64,000 nucleotides of DNA, taken from the NCBI GenBank assembly GCA_027061995.1, contig JAMOUT010000002.1:1-64000 (forward strand), in the 5' to 3' direction. Below, piece by piece: positions 27,973 through 37,885 of this stretch; position 1 is the stretch's first letter; the number at the start of each line of letters is the position of its first letter. The stretch comes from Candidatus Aminicenantota bacterium. GTDB lineage: Bacteria > Acidobacteriota > Aminicenantia > JAMOAD01. A program made the translations under genes and the position numbers. The notes below the pieces were generated by a model that had not been told where the DNA came from, ran no database searches, and saw nothing but the letters and a program-made list of their open reading frames with translations.

Positions 27973-28850
27973 AAACAGAAGATATTTTAAAGGAATATAT
28001 CATATATCTTAGCTATGAAAGGGGATTATCAAAGAATACGGTTGAATCATATAAGAGAGATTTGATAAAGTTTTTTAGTATTGTTGATAAAAATTATGAT
28101 GAGATTGAGGAGAAAGATATCTCCGATTTTATGATGAAGGTCATATCGGACGGGATAAGTTATAGATCTTTGGCAAGACACTTATCGGCACTAAAATCAT
28201 TTTATAAATATCTTGTATATGCGGGAAGGTTAAAAGATTATCCATTATCATTTATAAATCAGCCAAAATTATGGAAAAATCTTCCCGAATACCTTACTTC
28301 ATCGGAAGTTGAATCTCTTTTAAAATTACCTGATATTAAAAAACCTATCGGTATCAGAGATAAAGCTATACTTGAATTAATGTATGCTACGGGGATAAGA
28401 GTTTCCGAACTTATTAATCTGACAATTGATAAATTAAACCTTGATATGAGTTTTATTACTGTCGTAGGAAAAGGGAATAAAGAAAGGATTATCCCTTTCG
28501 GGGAATCCGCTAAAGAATGGATTGAAAGATATATGGAAGAGGGTAGGGGTAAAATTTTAAAGGATAAACAATCCCGTTTTCTCTTCTTAAATCCTTCGGG
28601 TAAAGGCTTATCAAGGCAAGGTATATGGAAAATGATTAAAAAATACGGAAGAATAATAGGGATAGAAGATAAAATAAAACCTCATATATTAAGACATTCC
28701 TTTGCAACACATCTTATTGAAAAAGGGGCAAGTCTCCGATTTGTTCAGATTCTTCTCGGACACTCTCAAATAAGCACGACAGAGATATACACATTTATTT
28801 CAAAAGAGAGAATGAAAAAAATCTATGATAAATTTCATCCGAGGGCATAA
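27969..28850 (+). CDS. xerD: Tyrosine recombinase XerC/XerD family
   Basis: ATGIRVSELINL, VGKGNKERIIPF, HILRHSFATHLIEKGASLRFVQILLGHSQISTTEIYTF. Confidence 0.92.
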   Translation: MKTEDILKEYIIYLSYERGLSKNTVESYKRDLIKFFSIVDKNYDEIEEKDISDFMMKVISDGISYRSLARHLSALKSFYKYLVYAGRLKDYPLSFINQPKLWKNLPEYLTSSEVESLLKLPDIKKPIGIRDKAILELMYATGIRVSELINLTIDKLNLDMSFITVVGKGNKERIIPFGESAKEWIERYMEEGRGKILKDKQSRFLFLNPSGKGLSRQGIWKMIKKYGRIIGIEDKIKPHILRHSFATHLIEKGASLRFVQILLGHSQISTTEIYTFISKERMKKIYDKFHPRA

Positions 28851-28860
28851 TTTTATTGTT

Positions 28861-28894
28861 AATGTCGGAATATTTTTTTTGTCGGCACGCCGAC
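28861..28894. repeat. Nested inverted repeat downstream of xerD
   Basis: AATGTCGG ... CCGACATT enclosing TGTCGGC-ac-GCCGACA; two alternative pairings. Confidence 0.6.
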
Positions 28895-29166
28895 ATTCGG
28901 AAGTAATTCAACTTTGAGCCCAAGAAGCTGCCTTAGAGATTTTAAAGTTCTTCAATGCTTTTAGCTTCTTTTTGCAAAAGCTTTATGGCTTCAATAGCTC
29001 TATAGCCCCAAGGGCTGCCTTCGATGCTCGGATGCTTTAAGCTTTTGGCTTATAATCTCCTGTTTTGAATCTAATTATTTTGCTCATAGGTCAAATTATT
29101 AGCTAACTTTTTTGCCTATAGGACAAATAATTTGATTTTATATTGTTTATCATATAAAATATAAAC

Positions 29167-30345
29167 ATGATAAAGGAGAGATATTTAACAAATTTTATTC
29201 TTGAAGATTTAAAGGATAAAATGGTTTTTATCGGTGGTCCCCGCCAAGTGGGTAAAACGACATTTGCAAAAAGTCTTATCTCATCTCATTTTACAAATAC
29301 GGAATATTTTAATTGGGATTTTAGAGAGGACAGATTAAAGATTATCAATATGAATTTTAATGAAGATAATGAACTTCTGATTTTTGATGAATTACATAAA
29401 TACAAAAATTGGAAAAATTATATCAAAGGACTTTACGATAAATTAAAAGATAATTATAAATTCATTGTAACGGGAAGCGCAAGGTTGGATCTTTATAGAA
29501 GGGGAGGGGATTCATTACAGGGAAGATATCATTATTGGAGACTTTTCCCGTTTTCATTATTAGAATTATCGGGAATAATTCATGAAAAAGAGATTAAACC
29601 TTTTAATAAATTAATATTTAATAACACTGATAATAGTGAATATTTTAATATTTTATCAAATTTCGGGGGGTTTCCGGAGCCTTTGTTAAAACAGAATAAA
29701 AGAACTTTGAGAAGATGGCATTATGAAAAACTTGAAAGATTATTCAGAGAAGATATAAGGGATATTGAAAATATAAGAGATATAAATTCAATGAAAATAT
29801 TATCGGATATTCTTCCTTTTAAAGTCGGGTCTTTATTATCAATAAACTCCTTATGCAATGAACTTGAATTAGGATACAAAGCTGTATCTAATTGGTTAAT
29901 AATTCTTGAAAACTTTTATTATATTTTTAGAATTTATCCATATACATCAAAAATAATAAGGTCTTTAAAGAAAGAGCCGAAATTATATTTATGGGATTGG
30001 TCTGAAATAGAGGATGAAGCAATTAGGTTTGAAAATATGATAGCGATGCATTTGTATAAATTCGTGAGTTTTTTAAAAGATTATGAAGGTTATAAAGCTG
30101 AACTTTTATATTTAAGAAATGTTGATAAAAAAGAGGTCGATTTTATAATTACAATTAATCATAAACCTTGGTTTAGTGTTGAAGCAAAGCTTAATAAAAC
30201 AAATATATCATCAAATATTCACTATTTTAAAGATAGATTAAATATACCTTTTAATTATCAAGTAATTAAAAAGAATGATATTGATTATACAAATGACGAT
30301 GTCAGAGTTATTTCCGCAAACAAATTTCTTTCCGGTTTAATATAA
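29167..30345 (+). CDS. AAA ATPase with DUF4143 C-terminal domain
   Basis: FIGGPRQVGKTTFAKSL, LLIFDELHKYKNWKNYIKGLYD, FIVTGSARLDLYRRGGDSLQGRYHYWRLFPFSLLEL, KEVDFII. Confidence 0.92.
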   Translation: MIKERYLTNFILEDLKDKMVFIGGPRQVGKTTFAKSLISSHFTNTEYFNWDFREDRLKIINMNFNEDNELLIFDELHKYKNWKNYIKGLYDKLKDNYKFIVTGSARLDLYRRGGDSLQGRYHYWRLFPFSLLELSGIIHEKEIKPFNKLIFNNTDNSEYFNILSNFGGFPEPLLKQNKRTLRRWHYEKLERLFREDIRDIENIRDINSMKILSDILPFKVGSLLSINSLCNELELGYKAVSNWLIILENFYYIFRIYPYTSKIIRSLKKEPKLYLWDWSEIEDEAIRFENMIAMHLYKFVSFLKDYEGYKAELLYLRNVDKKEVDFIITINHKPWFSVEAKLNKTNISSNIHYFKDRLNIPFNYQVIKKNDIDYTNDDVRVISANKFLSGLI

Positions 30346-30352
30346 TAATATC

Positions 30353-30928
30353 CTATTTTTTAATAATAAACTTAATATTTTTCTTATAAAATTTTCCTGC
30401 ATACAGATCATTTATTGTTATCTCATAAGTATATTCACCGGAGGGTAGGGAAGCGATATTTGATATTCTGTTTGTTATATAGAATGGGATTGATGGGGTA
30501 ATAAATGATTTATCCATAATTACCCAATCCTTTCTTTCGAATTGTGTTTTACCCTTTGAATCAACGATTTTAGCATCCTGAGATACCTTAATTTTATAAT
30601 AATTTCCGTCTTTTATAATTTTATATCCTACAGGCTCAATATACAATCTTAATGTATCACCTTTAGTATAAACATTATTATCTGTTCTAACATATTTTCC
30701 GAATCCGTTTTCACTATCGATAAAAGTAACGACTTTAATTCCGAATGGATAAGAATTCTTAATCAATAGTATTGCATCATTAAGATATTCCAATGCTTTA
30801 TCTTTTTTCCCTTGTTTCACATATTTTTCAGCCTGTTTTATTTTAAGCACGATAGTTTTGTCGGAAGAAAAAGAGATAACGGGAAAGATAAAAAAAAATA
30901 TAATTATTAATGATATGATTTTTTTCAT
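30353..30928 (-). CDS. Hypothetical secreted protein
   Basis: Signal MKKIISLIIIFFFIFPVISFSS; TPR-like short motif; SD before M. No family recognised. Confidence 0.65.
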   Translation of the reverse strand: MKKIISLIIIFFFIFPVISFSSDKTIVLKIKQAEKYVKQGKKDKALEYLNDAILLIKNSYPFGIKVVTFIDSENGFGKYVRTDNNVYTKGDTLRLYIEPVGYKIIKDGNYYKIKVSQDAKIVDSKGKTQFERKDWVIMDKSFITPSIPFYITNRISNIASLPSGEYTYEITINDLYAGKFYKKNIKFIIKK

Positions 30929-31005
30929 TGTAAAAGCCTCCTTTTTTATACAATGTATCAAAAGTTTACATAATATATATTATGCGAACATAGTATAATA
31001 TTTTT

Positions 31006-31317
31006 TTATTCTTCCACGGTTAGCTTCAAACCCTTAATCAATGACAGTGCGAGATTCATTATTAAGGCTCCTATCAATCCTCCTATAAACCCCATAATAG
31101 CAAAAAATATAGGAAAAAATATAATTCCGAATATCCCGAAAGCAGCACCGAAATTAATTCCTGAACCATTTCCGAATGAACTTGCAATTCCAGTTCCAAC
31201 AGCTGATATCAATAGAAAAATAACTCCGTAGAACAATCCGAATAAACCGTAGGCAACTGCGGTTAATGTTCCGAAACCGACAGGATCAATGTTTGTTAAT
31301 TTTAATTCTTTTTTCAT
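31006..31317 (-). CDS. Small membrane protein (possibly DUF3566-like)
   Basis: GGAGGTATTAC SD before MKKELKLTNIDPVGFG; two long hydrophobic segments. Confidence 0.65.
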   Translation of the reverse strand: MKKELKLTNIDPVGFGTLTAVAYGLFGLFYGVIFLLISAVGTGIASSFGNGSGINFGAAFGIFGIIFFPIFFAIMGFIGGLIGALIMNLALSLIKGLKLTVEE

Positions 31318-31608
31318 GTAATACCTCCTATAAGAAGCAACAAAGCTTAAAGCAAAGAGCTTCATAGATTTTTTAAAGACATCGGCAACCAAAGTTGCGT
31401 GCTTTATTAATATTCTTCTTTATACAATATTAGAGAAAAATTTGCAAGGTATCCAAAAAATACCAAAAAGCTTGAAGTAATGGCAATTCTTGATATTTTT
31501 TAACCATTATTTGTAAGACCGGTATAATCAAGTCATAATATAATAATAAATAATTCGATTTATTTATATAAACCTAAATGAATAACATTAATAATTAAAT
31601 TATTTAAT

Positions 31609-31640
31609 TCCTATAAAATGTATAGGATTTATGATATAAT
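31609..31640 (+). promoter_or_regulatory. Operator-like inverted repeat plus -10 upstream of SBP-fusion gene
   Basis: TCCTATA-AAATG-TATAGGA (31609-31627) followed by TATAAT (31635-31640). Confidence 0.5.
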
Positions 31641-31669
31641 AATTTAAAAATTAATATAAGGAGTTTAAA

Positions 31670-33397
31670 ATGGTTATACTATCTAATACAAAATTAAAGG
31701 ATGCATTGAAAGAATATCCTGAATTAGAGGAATATCTTATTAATTTATCGCCGAAATTTAAAAAGCTAAAAAATCCGATGATTAAAAAGGTTATTGGTAA
31801 ATGGGCTTCATTTAATGATATTGCCAGGGTTGGTAATTTGTCAATTTGTGAATTATTACATGGTGTTAATAAGCAAATAGGAAAAGAGAAAGAGCTTTTT
31901 GAATCAGCTCCATCATGCATAAAGATGAAAACATCGGAAAAAGAATCAAAACAAAAAAACATGAAAAAAGATGAACCTGAGTGGGTAAAAAAAGCAGATC
32001 AGATAATAATTCTTGATGTGAGGGAGAGAGATGATTTCTTTTTCTCTGAAATATTGAATAATATAAAAAAATTAAATGACAATCAAATATTAATGGTTAT
32101 AAACAATTTTTACCCCTCCCCTCTTATCAATGTTTTTGATGAGGATAAGATTGAGTATTATTATTTAAATGAAAATAAAAATATTCATAAATTATATGTA
32201 AAAAAACCAAATAAGATAAAGAATGTTAATAATTGGCATGATATAAAGGATACTTTTGAAGAGATGGATTTAAGAGGATGGAGAGAAGACCCATTTTCAA
32301 CATTAATAAAAAAAGCTAATGAAATATCTCAAGGAGAGGGTTTTAAGATAATTCAATATTTTAAACCTACGCCACTAATTAACATGATTGAGCCTTTGGG
32401 ATTTGAAACATTAGTTGAAAAAAAATCTCCGATTGAACATCATGTATATTTTTATAAAAAATTAGCGGATAATAAAAAAGGGAAAAAATATTCTTCGGAT
32501 GGCAGAATACCTCTTGTAATACAATCGGCAACACCTGTTGTATATCCGATAATAATGAGAATACTTCAATCAAAAAAATTAATGGATAAGATTCGATTGG
32601 AAGAGCTTAAAATATGGGATAAAACAGAAAAGCATCTCGGATGGATTATAAACGGGAATGCTGATATAAGTTTTTCAGCTGTTGCGGCAGTGGCAAAAAT
32701 ATATCAGAAAGGTCTTGATATAAAGATGAAAGCTGTAACAGTGTGGGATAATTTTTATCTTTTGACAAGAGGTTATAAAGCTGAGAATTTCGGTGATTTA
32801 AAAAATCATAAAATATATCTCCCGTTAATTCAAGCCGCCCCACCCTATGCAATAACAAAGTATTTGATGGATAAAACCGGATATAATTATAATGATTTTG
32901 AATTTGTATTCGGAGAGCCGTTCGGAAGACCTGAAGAGATTAAAGATATGTTAGTTTCGGGAGAGATAGATACAGCTCTTTTGAGAGAGCCTGAGGCAAG
33001 TTTTGCAATTTATGAAGGAAACGGCGAAATTGTCGAATCATTAGCGTATAAAAATATTTGGGAGAAACTTTATCCAGAAAAAGGGAATCTTCCTAATGCG
33101 GGGGTTTTGTTCAAAGGGGAGATAATAAGAAAATATCCTGAAATAGTCGAAATCTTTTTACAAGAGACTAAAAAAGCGATTGAATGGGTAAATGAAAACA
33201 GGGATGAATCCGCAAACACAATTTATGATATTATGGGAAAACAACCTGAAGCGGCAAAACTATTTTTATCAAGGGTAAAACTAAAATATGTTGATTCAAC
33301 CGATGCAATAGAAGACATAACCCATTATATAAATGTTCTTAATAAATCCGGATACGGTAAAAAGGATTTCGGTGAATTAAAAGAGTTATTTATATAA
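31670..33397 (+). CDS. DUF1858 + 2x DUF2249-like + NMT1/nitrate-type substrate-binding domain fusion, no signal peptide
   Basis: LKDALKEYPELEEYLINLSPKFKKLKNP; ILDVRERDDFFFSEILNNI and MDLRGWREDPFSTLI; C-terminal periplasmic-binding-like domain. Confidence 0.8.
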   Translation: MVILSNTKLKDALKEYPELEEYLINLSPKFKKLKNPMIKKVIGKWASFNDIARVGNLSICELLHGVNKQIGKEKELFESAPSCIKMKTSEKESKQKNMKKDEPEWVKKADQIIILDVRERDDFFFSEILNNIKKLNDNQILMVINNFYPSPLINVFDEDKIEYYYLNENKNIHKLYVKKPNKIKNVNNWHDIKDTFEEMDLRGWREDPFSTLIKKANEISQGEGFKIIQYFKPTPLINMIEPLGFETLVEKKSPIEHHVYFYKKLADNKKGKKYSSDGRIPLVIQSATPVVYPIIMRILQSKKLMDKIRLEELKIWDKTEKHLGWIINGNADISFSAVAAVAKIYQKGLDIKMKAVTVWDNFYLLTRGYKAENFGDLKNHKIYLPLIQAAPPYAITKYLMDKTGYNYNDFEFVFGEPFGRPEEIKDMLVSGEIDTALLREPEASFAIYEGNGEIVESLAYKNIWEKLYPEKGNLPNAGVLFKGEIIRKYPEIVEIFLQETKKAIEWVNENRDESANTIYDIMGKQPEAAKLFLSRVKLKYVDSTDAIEDITHYINVLNKSGYGKKDFGELKELFI

Positions 33398-33403
33398 AAT
33401 AAG

Positions 33404-36400
33404 CTAACTATTGTTTGATCTGTTCTTTTTATATTTTTTTGTTTTAATATTTTCAGAATCATTATAAATTAAGGATTCGACATCTTTTTCTTGAATAACT
33501 ATTTTTAATTCATCATTGTCCATTATAAATAATATATCCTTAATATTATCATCTTTATTTAATTTATAATCGGCTATCCTAAGTAATATCTCATCCTGTA
33601 TCACCCTTAATATCTCTCTCGCTCCATACTCTTCCGAAAAACCTTTATTTGCAATATATTCAACAGCATCATCATTAAGGGTGATTTTTATATTCTCATT
33701 AATCAGTGTTTTATTAAGTTCCTCGATTTTCTGCTCGACAATCTCTTTCATGACACTAATATCAAGGGGATTAAAAAACAAAATTGAATCAACCCTATTT
33801 AAAAACTCGGGTTTAAAAAATTTTTTCATCTCATTTTCAAGCTCTGTTTTTGTTACTTTTTTATCTCCCAATTTCTTTGAGAATCCGACATCAATCTTTG
33901 AAAAGAGTGAAGTTCCTATATTTGATGTCATTATTATAATGGATTTATCAAAATAAGCTTTTTTCCCTCTCGCATCGGTTAAAACACCCGAATCAAAAAC
34001 CTGAAGAAATATATTTATAAGCTGAGGATGTGCTTTTTCAATCTCATCAAGGAGAACCACTCTATAAGGGTCTTTTTTCATCTCGTCTGTTAATTGATTT
34101 TGATCATAATATCCTACATATCCGGGAGCAGCACCTATCAATCTTGAAAAAGTGAACTCCTCCATATATTCGGACATATCAAATCTAAGAAGTTTTTTCT
34201 CGTCACCGTAAAGCTCTTTAGCAAGAATTTTTGCAAGTTCGGTTTTACCCACTCCGGTAGGTCCTATGAAAAGGAATATTCCGTCAGGTTTTGATGATTT
34301 GATTTTCAGCCCCATCCTTGCGGGTAATAGTGTTTTTACTAATGCTTTTATAACTATTTCCTGCCCTTTTATACTTCTTGAAAGATTTTCTTCCAAAGAT
34401 TTTAATTTGTCCTTCAATTGAACGGAAACCGATGAAAGTTCCACACCTCTGCTATCGGCAATTATTTTAAGAAAATCGGTTTCAGATACAATATTATTAT
34501 CTCTATTGCCATTCATAAGATCATAATTAACTTTTGAGCATGCTCTATCAAGAAGTTCTATAGCTTTATCCGGAAGCATTTTATCTCTGAAAAATTGTTT
34601 AATAAGTGGCAAATACTTAACTATGTTATCCATGTCAATTTGAACGCTATGATACTTTTCAAATTCGGAAGCTTTTAGTTTTAAGATGATCGAATTTTCT
34701 TCATCTGAAAGTTCATTTATTGTAACAGTCTGAAACAATCTTCCGAATACGGGAACTTTTGATATTGCACTAATATAATTATCATGATTTGTAACTGCAA
34801 TGATTCTTATATTATCCTCTTCAAGAAAAGGTTTTATCAATGAGGGGAAATCCATTGTGCTACTTTTTGATGTATCGCTTGAAATAAGAAAATTAAGATC
34901 ATCAATAAAAAGAATCGCTTTTTCATCTTTTATCTTTGTTAGAATCTGTTGTATTTTTTCCTCAAGCTGCCCTCTGTATTTAGTGCCTGAAAATGTTAAT
35001 CCGACATTCAATTCATAGACAGGCAACTCTTTAATATTATCGGGAACATCCTCATTTAAAATTTTATTTACAACATTATGGACAACCGATGTTTTCCCGA
35101 CACCGGGTTCTCCCACAATTAAAACACTATTTTTCTTCATGCAATTGAGTATATATAATATCTCCTCGGTTTCACGATTTCTCCCTATAATAACGGGAGA
35201 TATTCTTTCAACTTTATCTTTCAGGTTAATGAGTTCCTTTTCAATATTCTTGTATTGCATCTTTTTCTTTTTTATAACGGATTCCATTAATCTATCAATT
35301 TTACCGATAATTTCCGTTGAAAAAACAATCTTCTTCAATTTCTTTGATATTGTCCCGAGTTTTGCCAAATCACCATTATTGAGATATATGGAAAAAAGAT
35401 TAAAATAAGGATAATAAAAATCCGGCGAGTGTTCTATTAAATTTTCAAAAAGATTTTTCGCTTTTATTTCATTACCTATCTTCTGATAAGAGTCCGCTAT
35501 ATAATATTCCAAAAGGCTGTGGAAATCATCATAAACCTTATTGGAATATTTATAATTTGAGATATCGCTTATCAATGAAACAAAATCCTTATTTGCAAGA
35601 TCCTTTTTAATTTTAATAAGACTATTAAAAATGCTAACAAATTCTTTATTATATTCATCATAAATAAATTCATTTAATTGTTCGGATAAAAGAAAATTTT
35701 CAAAATATTCCAAGAATTTATTTTTTATGGCATCATTTTTAATATTTATGATTTTTCCATCTTCATCCATATAATCACACAAGGAACCAATTCCGGAATT
35801 CCAAAAATATATTTTATCATTAATAAAGATAACAAAAGGGAAAAGATCAATAAAAATTCCAGAGGATACGGAATAGAGAAAAGTGTGATCTTTGCTTATT
35901 AATGGCAAAAAATTATCCCATAATTTACCATCCTTTTTATCATAGATTATTCTTAAATTTAGAATATTAAATAAAAAGGAGAAGAATAATTCAAAAGATT
36001 TCAGGAAATCGGTTTTAATAATTTTAAGATGAGTTTCATCCATAGAGAGGAAAACAGGTTTGATATATATGGTTGTTTTTGAAAAAAGCGAAAAATATTT
36101 TTTTCTTTGCTCGATATTATTAAATAATGAAGATGGAAAATTCTGGATAATATAACTGTGAATATTTAAAATCGTATCATCATTTTTCATGGAATAATCT
36201 TTATCAAGTAATTCATTAATTTCATTATAAGCGATTTTCTTATCCATAAGTTCTTTTAAAAAAGCGAAATTAATAAATTTAATATGTGTTAAAAATAGTT
36301 TGTATAAATCTTTAAAATCAAGGTTTTTTAAACTAATCTCCTTTAAAAACATGGAGGGGATTAATAAGTCGGAGGGTTGATTATTTTTTTTAAAAATTCC

Positions 36401-36409
36401 TATACCCAT
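33404..36409 (-). CDS. ClpA/ClpC-like double AAA+ unfoldase with non-Clp_N N-terminus
   Basis: D1 GEPGVGKTSVVHN, KYRGQLEEK; D2 GPTGVGKTELAKILAKELYG, PGYVGY, VVLLDEIEKAHP, KFFKPEFLNRVD, VGF loop. ~400-aa N-terminal region not Clp_N. Confidence 0.9.
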   Translation of the reverse strand: MGIGIFKKNNQPSDLLIPSMFLKEISLKNLDFKDLYKLFLTHIKFINFAFLKELMDKKIAYNEINELLDKDYSMKNDDTILNIHSYIIQNFPSSLFNNIEQRKKYFSLFSKTTIYIKPVFLSMDETHLKIIKTDFLKSFELFFSFLFNILNLRIIYDKKDGKLWDNFLPLISKDHTFLYSVSSGIFIDLFPFVIFINDKIYFWNSGIGSLCDYMDEDGKIINIKNDAIKNKFLEYFENFLLSEQLNEFIYDEYNKEFVSIFNSLIKIKKDLANKDFVSLISDISNYKYSNKVYDDFHSLLEYYIADSYQKIGNEIKAKNLFENLIEHSPDFYYPYFNLFSIYLNNGDLAKLGTISKKLKKIVFSTEIIGKIDRLMESVIKKKKMQYKNIEKELINLKDKVERISPVIIGRNRETEEILYILNCMKKNSVLIVGEPGVGKTSVVHNVVNKILNEDVPDNIKELPVYELNVGLTFSGTKYRGQLEEKIQQILTKIKDEKAILFIDDLNFLISSDTSKSSTMDFPSLIKPFLEEDNIRIIAVTNHDNYISAISKVPVFGRLFQTVTINELSDEENSIILKLKASEFEKYHSVQIDMDNIVKYLPLIKQFFRDKMLPDKAIELLDRACSKVNYDLMNGNRDNNIVSETDFLKIIADSRGVELSSVSVQLKDKLKSLEENLSRSIKGQEIVIKALVKTLLPARMGLKIKSSKPDGIFLFIGPTGVGKTELAKILAKELYGDEKKLLRFDMSEYMEEFTFSRLIGAAPGYVGYYDQNQLTDEMKKDPYRVVLLDEIEKAHPQLINIFLQVFDSGVLTDARGKKAYFDKSIIIMTSNIGTSLFSKIDVGFSKKLGDKKVTKTELENEMKKFFKPEFLNRVDSILFFNPLDISVMKEIVEQKIEELNKTLINENIKITLNDDAVEYIANKGFSEEYGAREILRVIQDEILLRIADYKLNKDDNIKDILFIMDNDELKIVIQEKDVESLIYNDSENIKTKKYKKNRSNNS

Positions 36410-36410
36410 T

Positions 36411-37649
36411 TTATTTTAATAAGTGAACAACAATGCCTGAGCGGAGTTTTGGCTCGAACCATGTGGATTTGGGAGGCATAATTTTATTGGCATCAGCAAC
36501 TTTCATAAGATCCTCCATTGATGTGGGAAACATTGAAAAGGCGACAGCGAATTCACCATTGTCAACAAGTGATTGAAGATAATCGGTTCCTCTGATTCCA
36601 CCTACAAAATCAATCCTTTTGTCTTTTCTAACATTTTTAATACCGAGAATAGGATCTATTATATTATTTTGAATAATCGAGACATCAAGACTTTCAACAG
36701 GATCATTCTTATCAAAAATACCGGATTTGGGAACAAGTTTATACCATTTCTTATTCAGATACATCATTATATTATTTTTTGAAGAAGGCTCTTTTTTATC
36801 TGTTATTTCATAATCAAATTTTTCCCCTACCCTATTTAAAAAGTCTCCTTCTTCAAGTCCGTTAAGGTCTTTAATAACCCTGTTATAAGCCATAATATTC
36901 ATTTGATTATGAGGGAAAATAACAGTTAAAAAGAAATTGTATTCTTCATCCCCCGTATGATTGGGATTTGCTTCCATTTTATATTTCCTAACCCTTGTAG
37001 CTGCAGCTGATCTATGATGACCGTCCGCCACATAAAGATAAGGGATTTTAACAAATTCCTTTTCAATATTATCAATTATGGAATCATCAGTAACAACCCA
37101 AAATATGTGCTCTACACCATCTTCGGATGAAAAATGGTATTCAGGCTCATTCATTGATACATCCGAAAGAATATTATCCAAGGTTTTATCACTTTTATAG
37201 ACAAGAAAGACAGGACCTGCCTGTGCATCAAGAGATAAAATATGTTTTGTTCTATCAATCTCTTTATCCTCTCTTGTTAATTCATGCTTCTTAATAATCC
37301 CTTTTTCATAATCATCAACTGATGAAACAGCTACAAATCCTATTTGAACATGCTCCCCCATTATCTGTTTGTATATATAAAATGCTTTTTTCTTTTCCTG
37401 AAAAAGATAACCTTTTTTAATAAACTCATAAAAATTATCATGAGCTTTTTGATAAACTTTTTCATCATAAAGATCTGTTCCTACCGGAAGATCAACTTCA
37501 GGTTTGATAATATGCAAAAAACTATACGGATTTCCTTTAACCATTTCTCTCGCTTCTTCGGACGAAAGGACATCATACGGTGGAGATACGATTTTTTTAA
37601 CTAACTCTTTTTTTGGTCTTACTCCTTTAAATGATTTTACTATAGCCAT
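36411..37649 (-). CDS. DUF1015 family protein
   Basis: FKGVRPKKELVKKIVSPPYDVLSSEEAREM, YVADGHHRSAAATRV. Confidence 0.92.
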   Translation of the reverse strand: MAIVKSFKGVRPKKELVKKIVSPPYDVLSSEEAREMVKGNPYSFLHIIKPEVDLPVGTDLYDEKVYQKAHDNFYEFIKKGYLFQEKKKAFYIYKQIMGEHVQIGFVAVSSVDDYEKGIIKKHELTREDKEIDRTKHILSLDAQAGPVFLVYKSDKTLDNILSDVSMNEPEYHFSSEDGVEHIFWVVTDDSIIDNIEKEFVKIPYLYVADGHHRSAAATRVRKYKMEANPNHTGDEEYNFFLTVIFPHNQMNIMAYNRVIKDLNGLEEGDFLNRVGEKFDYEITDKKEPSSKNNIMMYLNKKWYKLVPKSGIFDKNDPVESLDVSIIQNNIIDPILGIKNVRKDKRIDFVGGIRGTDYLQSLVDNGEFAVAFSMFPTSMEDLMKVADANKIMPPKSTWFEPKLRSGIVVHLLK

Positions 37650-37885
37650 TATAATTCCTCCAATAAATTATTATATAATATAAGATTTTATCAATTAATA
37701 ATATTAAATTCAAGCTAACGCTATCATCCCCTAAAAATCGAATAAAGAGGTTCAGGATATTGGAAAATCAGCTAAAACATGGTTACTTCACTCTTTTGGA
37801 TATATTTATCATATATTTTCCTGTTTATTCTCATAATTTCTCACTCATTATTTTCCTGTTTTTTATCAATTTTCATTTATCATCA

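Noticed and set aside
28861-28894. Possible dif site near xerD
   Set aside because: Does not resemble the ~28-bp dif layout (XerC/XerD arms with AT centre).
30969-30984. CATAATATATATTATG 16-bp palindrome
   Set aside because: Pure AT-type symmetry; expected by chance in such AT-rich intergenic DNA.
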